Shown here in pieces: positions 59,660 through 64,000 of a stretch of DNA of 64,000 nucleotides (its first letter is position 1; each line of letters opens with the position of its first letter). This DNA is from Streptomyces venezuelae (GTDB lineage: Bacteria > Actinomycetota > Actinomycetes > Streptomycetales > Streptomycetaceae). The stretch is taken from the NCBI RefSeq assembly GCF_008642375.1, contig NZ_CP029194.1, positions 2,976,001 to 3,040,000 on the forward strand. The letters are read 5' to 3'. The translations under genes were made by a program, and so were the position numbers. Under the pieces are notes generated by a model. It saw only the letters and a program-made list of their open reading frames with translations. It was not told where the DNA came from and searched no databases.

Positions 59660-61870
59660 TCAGCCGTTGCCGGACAGGTCGATCGTCTTCGTGCGCTCGG
59701 CCTTCGTCTTGCCCATGAGGGCGTCGCGCATCACGAAGGCCACGTCGTCGGCGGAGACCTGGTGCTTGGTGCCGTCGCCCTTGGTGATCATGATGCCGTC
59801 GAAGGCTCCGTCGAGGAGCCGCTCGATCGCCTTCTTGTCGTAGACCTCGACCAGGCGGCCGTCGACCGCCTTCATGGAGAGGATCTGCGGCAGCGACCTC
59901 GCGGGGCCGAACTGGATCTCCTTGCCGCCCGCCTTGATGGTGATGCGGTCGGACATCGCCGGCTGGGCGAACTCCCTCATCGCCCGGTCCAGCTCGGCCT
60001 TCGAGACCGAGGGCTTGAGCGTGGTGACGGGGAGTTCGACGACCTTGCCCTGGCCCGTCTCGACCTGGGCGCGGAAGGCGTCCCGGACGAAGATCATCGA
60101 GCGCTGGATGTCCATGCCGTTGCCGGGCTTGCCCTCGATGGGGGTGACCTTGTTCGGCGCGAAGCGGATCGTCGCCTCGGTGGCGGACGCGGAGGCGCCT
60201 GCCAGGTCCCGGAGGGCGACGGCGAGCTTCTCCTCGTCGACGGGGAAGACCGGCTTGGCGATCCGCTCCTCGCCGAAGAGGGAGCCGATGACGGAGACCG
60301 GGTTGTAGTCGCTGCCTGCGGCGGCGCGGACGGTCTCCTGGCTGTCGAGGGCCAGGCCCGCCTTCTCGGGCGGCATCTGGACCTTCTTGCCGCCGACGCT
60401 GAGCTGGAGCGGCGCGGCGGCGCGCTTGCCGAGGGCGGCCTCCAGCTTGTTGACGGCCTCCTCCTTCGTGCCGCCGCCGATGTCCACGCCGAGCACCGTG
60501 GTGCCCTTGGGCACGTCGGAGTGGTTGAGGAGCAGTCCGGCGCCGTAGGCGACGCCCGCGAGGCCGACGACGCCCACGGCGGCGAGGACGAGCTTGGAGC
60601 GGCCCTTCTTCGCCTGGGCGCGGCTCGGCGCGGGGGCGGGGCGGGGAGCGGCGGGCGCGGGTGCCGGGGCCGGGGCCTCCTCGATGCGCGGGGTGAGGTT
60701 CGGACGGGCCGCCGACGGCGGGACGACCGGGATGCCGCTGGTGAGGGTGTCGCCGGAGACATGGCCACTGCCGTCGGCGGCCATGCCCTGGCCGGGTGCC
60801 ATGCCCTGGCCGCCGGGGTTCTGCGGGCGCATCGGTCCCGGCACGGGTCGCTGGCCCGGACCCTGGCCCTGGCCCGGGCCCTGGGCGGGCTTCGGGGCGG
60901 GCGGCTGCGGGGTCAGGATCGCCGTGTCGTCCGACATGCGCGGGGCGCCGCCGGGCGTGCCGGGTACGCGAGGTGCGCCCGGGAACGGCGCGGCCGGCGC
61001 CGGGCCGCCCAGGGAGGCGGTGCCGGTGACCGGTCCTGTGGTGGGGCCGGAGGGGCCGCGGTACGCGGGCGTGCCGCCCGAGGGCGTCCCGTCGTACTGG
61101 GGCGTGCCCGCCGCCGCCGGGGTCCCGTCGTACATGGGTGTCCCGGCCGAGGGCGTGCCGTCGTAGATCGGCATGCCGCCCGTGGGCGGGCCGTCGTAGC
61201 CGGGCGTTCCCTCGTACCTGGGCGTGCCGCCGGCCGGGGTGCCGCTCTCGTACAGCGGGTTGCCGGCGCCGGGGTGCGCCGTCACCGGCCGGCTCGACGG
61301 GGTCGTGCCGACCGTCGGGACACCGGAGGTGGCGGAGCCCGCGAAGCCCGTGCCGGGGGCGTCCGGCGCCGCGGTGAGCGGGCCGGGCGTCGCCGGGGCG
61401 GCGGGCGGGGCCGGGGTCGGAGCGGGGGCGGCGGACGCCTTGCGCGGGGCGAACCAGTCGCTCGTCCCCTTGCCCTTCGGCGCCTCCTCGGCGCTCAACG
61501 GCTCCGGAGCGGCGACCGGCTCGGGCGCTGCCGTCGGCACGGCCTCCGCGACGGGCGCGGCCACGGGCGCGGGCTCCGGTGCCTTCTCCGCGGCGGGCGT
61601 CTCGGCGACCGGCTTGCGGACGACGACCGGCGGGATCGGACGCGAACCCGGAATGTTGATCCGGATCCGGGTCGTCAGCGTCGTCTCGGTCTTGGGCTCC
61701 TCCGGCGGCGCGGGCGCGGCGGGGGTGCCCTCCGGCGCGTCCTGCGAGGGGTGGAGCGACGGATACTGGCGGGATCCGTACGGCGGTGTACCCGAGGGGT
61801 ACGCGGCTCCACCGCGCCCCTGGGCGCCGGAGGACGAACTGTCAGTCTCTCGACCAGTTTCACGACTCAA
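59660..61870 (-). CDS. Membrane protein with peptidoglycan-binding (PG_binding_4) domains
   Basis: About 736 residues. A disordered cytoplasmic half (~1-420) carries Tyr/Asp/Gly/Thr/Pro repeats of the type YDGTPSAGTP. One membrane helix (~425-445, KLVLAAVGVVGLAGVAYGAG) leads to an extracytoplasmic domain whose first repeat (LGVDIGGGTKEEAVNKLEAA) and second set are PG_binding_4-like, as in VanW/YoaR proteins, but no VanW domain follows. TTG 61870, with GGGAG 8 nt upstream, is preferred over an upstream start at 61972. Role inferred: cell-wall attachment. Confidence 0.85.
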   Translation of the reverse strand: MSRETGRETDSSSSGAQGRGGAAYPSGTPPYGSRQYPSLHPSQDAPEGTPAAPAPPEEPKTETTLTTRIRINIPGSRPIPPVVVRKPVAETPAAEKAPEPAPVAAPVAEAVPTAAPEPVAAPEPLSAEEAPKGKGTSDWFAPRKASAAPAPTPAPPAAPATPGPLTAAPDAPGTGFAGSATSGVPTVGTTPSSRPVTAHPGAGNPLYESGTPAGGTPRYEGTPGYDGPPTGGMPIYDGTPSAGTPMYDGTPAAAGTPQYDGTPSGGTPAYRGPSGPTTGPVTGTASLGGPAPAAPFPGAPRVPGTPGGAPRMSDDTAILTPQPPAPKPAQGPGQGQGPGQRPVPGPMRPQNPGGQGMAPGQGMAADGSGHVSGDTLTSGIPVVPPSAARPNLTPRIEEAPAPAPAPAAPRPAPAPSRAQAKKGRSKLVLAAVGVVGLAGVAYGAGLLLNHSDVPKGTTVLGVDIGGGTKEEAVNKLEAALGKRAAAPLQLSVGGKKVQMPPEKAGLALDSQETVRAAAGSDYNPVSVIGSLFGEERIAKPVFPVDEEKLAVALRDLAGASASATEATIRFAPNKVTPIEGKPGNGMDIQRSMIFVRDAFRAQVETGQGKVVELPVTTLKPSVSKAELDRAMREFAQPAMSDRITIKAGGKEIQFGPARSLPQILSMKAVDGRLVEVYDKKAIERLLDGAFDGIMITKGDGTKHQVSADDVAFVMRDALMGKTKAERTKTIDLSGNG

Positions 61871-62045
61871 AGCAGGATCTCCCGGTTGGCTCCACCGCCC
61901 GCTCTTGCAGATGCTCGTGTAACCCGGGCGGTTCGGCGGCGCGCACCACCATACTGGGCAGCGCCGCCGCATACCCGACCCCTGGGTGACGGACGACGGG
62001 CAATCCGGCCGAAGTCAGGGCGTCCCCGGCCTCAAGTCGTCCTGT

Positions 62046-62483
62046 TCACGGGGTCGGTCGCGAGAGCCGGGACAACGTGGCGCAGATCACAGCGATCGCC
62101 ATGCCGCCGAAGAGGAAGAGCAGCTCTCCGCCGCCTCCGCCGAACACCCCGTCGCCCTCGGGGCGTCCGAAGCTCAGCAGGATGACGGCGACGAGCCAGC
62201 CGACGCCCGCGGCGACGACGCCGACCTGGGTGCCGGTGGCGCGGAGCCCTCCGTAGAAGACGGCGGCACTGGCGAGGAGCGCGAGGAGCAAGCCCGCGGG
62301 GAACCACGCGGCTTGGACGAGGGCTCCGGCGGTGCCGACGAGGGCGCCGAGGGCGACCAGGGCGCCGTACCAGGCGTATCGGGCGCCTCGGGAGGTCGGG
62401 AGGGCGGCCGGTGCCGGGGCCTGGGCGGGGGTCCGGGGGGAGCCGCCCGAGGAGGCCCGGGGGGCGCGGGAGGCGGCGCTCAC
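62046..62483 (-). CDS. Small integral membrane protein beside mshB (DUF6113-like)
   Basis: 145 residues. A disordered start (1-35) and four membrane helices. M. tuberculosis has a like-placed membrane protein gene next to mshB (Rv1171). Start overlaps the mshB stop as GTGA, so it is translationally coupled to mshB. A role in mycothiol metabolism has not been shown. Confidence 0.88.
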   Translation of the reverse strand: MSAASRAPRASSGGSPRTPAQAPAPAALPTSRGARYAWYGALVALGALVGTAGALVQAAWFPAGLLLALLASAAVFYGGLRATGTQVGVVAAGVGWLVAVILLSFGRPEGDGVFGGGGGELLFLFGGMAIAVICATLSRLSRPTP

Positions 62484-63370
62484 GCGGTCACCCCCGCGAA
62501 GAGGTCCGTCTCGCGGACGCCGGCGGGGGCGCCCGGGGTGCCCTGGACCAGCTCGTAGTACTCGGTGGTGAAGATCGGCTGGCCGAGGTCGTTGGAGAGG
62601 GCGAAGAACGGGCCGTCGACCGCGACTTGGGTGGCGTGCGCGGCCATCGCCGCGCTCTTGCGGGCCGTGTGCTCCGGGCCGGCGTCGATCTCGGTCGTGA
62701 TCCGGTCCTCGTCGACGACTCCGGGGACGTCGTCGATCGCGGCGACGGCGGGGAAGACGGAGCCCTCGGCGCGCAGCCTGGCGAAGCCGGCCTCGGCGAC
62801 GGGGCGGGGGACGCGGTTCCAGTAGATCTTGGCGATCGCGTGGGCGGGGCCGAGGTCGGGGCGGTAGTCCGGGTCGGCGGCGAGTTCGGCGGCGCGGGTG
62901 GCGACCCGGTGGGCCTGGATGTGGTCGGGGTGGCCGTAGCCGCCGTCGGGGTCGTAGGTGACGAGGACCTGGGGGCGGGTCTCGCGGATCACCTCGACGA
63001 GGTGGGGGGCGGCGGTGTCGACGTCCGTGTTCCAGAACGCGTTCTCGCGCTTGTTCTGCTCGGCGCCCATCATTCCGGAGTCGCGGAAGCGGCCGGGGCC
63101 GCCGAGGAAGCGGTGGTCGGTGACCCCCAGCTCGGCCATCGCGGCGGCGAGTTCGCCGACGCGGTGGGGGCCGAGCCGGTCCTCGCGGTCGGGGGCCAGG
63201 TGGGCGAGGGCGGGCGGGATGACCTCGCCCTCCTCGCCGAGTGTGCAGGTGACCAGCGTGACAAGGGCGCCCTCGGCCGCGTACCTGGCCATGGTGGCGC
63301 CGTTGTTGATCGACTCGTCGTCCGGGTGCGCGTGCACGAGGAGCAGACGACGGGCGGGAAGATCGGTCAT
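62480..63370 (-). CDS. mshB: N-acetyl-GlcN-inositol deacetylase MshB (mycothiol biosynthesis)
   Basis: 296 residues, LmbE family. Metal and active-site motif AHPDDE (H15, D17 base, D18) with the late GHPDH (H147, H150). MshB removes the acetyl group from GlcNAc-Ins, the second step of mycothiol synthesis; S. coelicolor SCO5126 is the counterpart. Mycothiol is the main thiol of actinobacteria. It heads the mshB-membrane protein pair on the minus strand. Another amidase (Mca) can share the reaction. Confidence 0.94.
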   Translation of the reverse strand: MTDLPARRLLLVHAHPDDESINNGATMARYAAEGALVTLVTCTLGEEGEVIPPALAHLAPDREDRLGPHRVGELAAAMAELGVTDHRFLGGPGRFRDSGMMGAEQNKRENAFWNTDVDTAAPHLVEVIRETRPQVLVTYDPDGGYGHPDHIQAHRVATRAAELAADPDYRPDLGPAHAIAKIYWNRVPRPVAEAGFARLRAEGSVFPAVAAIDDVPGVVDEDRITTEIDAGPEHTARKSAAMAAHATQVAVDGPFFALSNDLGQPIFTTEYYELVQGTPGAPAGVRETDLFAGVTA

Positions 63371-63406
63371 GGCCCCAGCCTACGAGACCCGCCGCGGCCT
63401 ACGAGG

Positions 63407-63601
63407 TCAGAACTTCAGGCCGCCGATCATGCTCGCCACGTTCGTCGTGAGCGTGCTGATGGACGGGGCGATGGAGGAGCTCGCCAAGTAGAAGCCGAGG
63501 AGCGCGCAGATCGCCGCGTGTCCTGCCTTCAGTCCCGATTTCCGGATCAGCAGGAAGACGACGATCGCCAGCAGCACCACCACCGAAATCGAGAGTGCCA
63601 C
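63407..63601 (-). CDS. Small two-helix membrane protein, unknown function
   Basis: 64 residues. Helices at ~4-20 (ISVVVLLAIVVFLLI) and ~28-45 are separated by KSGLK, so the termini may lie on the same side. GTG 63601 has GGAGG 9 nt upstream and beats the longer frame from 63682. Conserved next to mshB in several Streptomyces, as far as I recall. No function known. Confidence 0.75.
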   Translation of the reverse strand: MALSISVVVLLAIVVFLLIRKSGLKAGHAAICALLGFYLASSSIAPSISTLTTNVASMIGGLKF

Positions 63602-63770
63602 GGCGGTCCACCTCCACACTTCTTCGGTCGGATATTCGAGCGGTTCGGTCAACGAGCATGTGCCAGTCGGGTACATACCCACCTAGCGCTACGGATCATA
63701 ACTATCCGTGCCATCGCATCGATCGGCGGACAGGGGCACGAGGGGGGCGCACGGCGCTAGTTTCAGCCGC

Positions 63771-64000
63771 ATGACCTCGCCTCGACAGCCTTCGGCCGCA
63801 CCCCGGGCCGCGCTCTCCTTCCCTCGCCAGCAGGCCCGGACCCAGCGCTTCACGCTGGGCGTTCCGCGCGGTTTCTCGGTCTCTCCCGACGGGGAACGCG
63901 TCGTGTTCGTCAGATCCGCCTCCGGGACCGATCGTTCGCACAAGCTGTGGGTTCTCGATCTTCCGGCGGCCGGTACGCCGGTGGAGCGGGTGGCCGCCGA
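63771..64000 (+). CDS. S9 family prolyl oligopeptidase, N-terminal fragment
   Basis: Only the first 76 codons are present; the frame is open at the window edge. GFSVSPDGERVVFVRS and HKLWVLDLPAAGTP are the WD-like beta-propeller blades of S9 peptidases, whose catalytic domain would lie beyond. ATG 63771 follows TAGTTT (63758-63763) by 7 nt with no Shine-Dalgarno, so it is probably leaderless. The 169-bp divergent space carries both promoters. Confidence 0.8.
   Translation, partial: MTSPRQPSAAPRAALSFPRQQARTQRFTLGVPRGFSVSPDGERVVFVRSASGTDRSHKLWVLDLPAAGTPVERVAA

Noticed and set aside
59660-61972. Longer N-terminus for the peptidoglycan-binding protein
   Set aside because: The extra residues are unlike the rest; TTG 61870 has a ribosome site and a better composition.
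1-64000. Insertion sequence, prophage, tRNA or rRNA
   Set aside because: No transposase, integrase, attachment repeat, tRNA-like cloverleaf or rRNA stretch was found in reading both strands.

Overview
The window is chromosomal DNA of a Streptomyces species. The reasons are very high G+C, GTG and TTG starts, strong third-position GC bias, actinobacterial families (DUF3107, DUF3117, DUF3152, PelF-like glycosyltransferase, mycothiol gene mshB) and a recalled gene order matching the mshB-to-moeZ interval of S. coelicolor (SCO5126 to SCO5178), here reversed. Nothing looks like phage, IS or plasmid DNA, and no rRNA, tRNA or CRISPR was seen.

Layout, left to right. 0.2-6.2 kb: a membrane protein joining a degenerate kinase-like domain to a lipid flippase-like domain, then two paralogous secreted lipoprotein aminopeptidases. 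6.3-12.5 kb (minus): moeZ behind a clear sigma-R type promoter, then a possible surface-polysaccharide group (spherulin-4/GH135-like protein, NAD-dependent epimerase, polytopic membrane protein, PelF-like glycosyltransferase). 12.7-18.4 kb (minus): an oligopeptide ABC transporter with a fused double ATPase and a short upstream leader ORF. 18.5-30.2 kb: a DUF3152 protein with a metzincin-like zinc motif, two alpha/beta hydrolases, a TetR regulator, DUF3107, a ferritin-like protein, a DEAD-box RNA helicase that seems to start at CTG, an NYN protein, a 50-residue protein behind a second sigma-R type promoter, and a MarC protein.

30.6-39.1 kb: a PHP phosphoesterase, DUF6758 and SUFU-domain proteins, then a magnesium-related stretch: corA (preceded by a short ORF and hairpin), a MgtE-N/CBS protein without a channel, a DUF1003 protein and mrp. 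39.2-44.8 kb: tatB, htrA, a zinc-finger anti-sigma factor and its ECF sigma factor, with a promoter upstream that fits autoregulation, and a divergent O-methyltransferase. 44.9-55.5 kb: DUF3117, an enoyl-CoA hydratase-like protein, tag, a small DivIVA-like protein, folP2, a LOG-family protein, dapE, secreted proteins, dapC, a 7Fe ferredoxin, a GNAT and a SirB1-like protein. 55.6-64 kb: two tandem receptor Ser/Thr kinases, a DUF1304 protein, a peptidoglycan-binding-domain protein, mshB and the start of an S9 peptidase.

Much of 30-63 kb keeps the same gene families in a broadly similar order to Mycobacterium tuberculosis Rv1170-Rv1240. It groups lysine/diaminopimelate synthesis (dapC, dapE), envelope stress (sigma factor, anti-sigma, HtrA, TatB), Fe-S and Mg2+ functions and thiol chemistry (mshB, moeZ). 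The accessory-looking parts are the polysaccharide group, the peptide transporter and the kinase pair. Family assignments were made by reading motifs and recalling homologues; no search was run.
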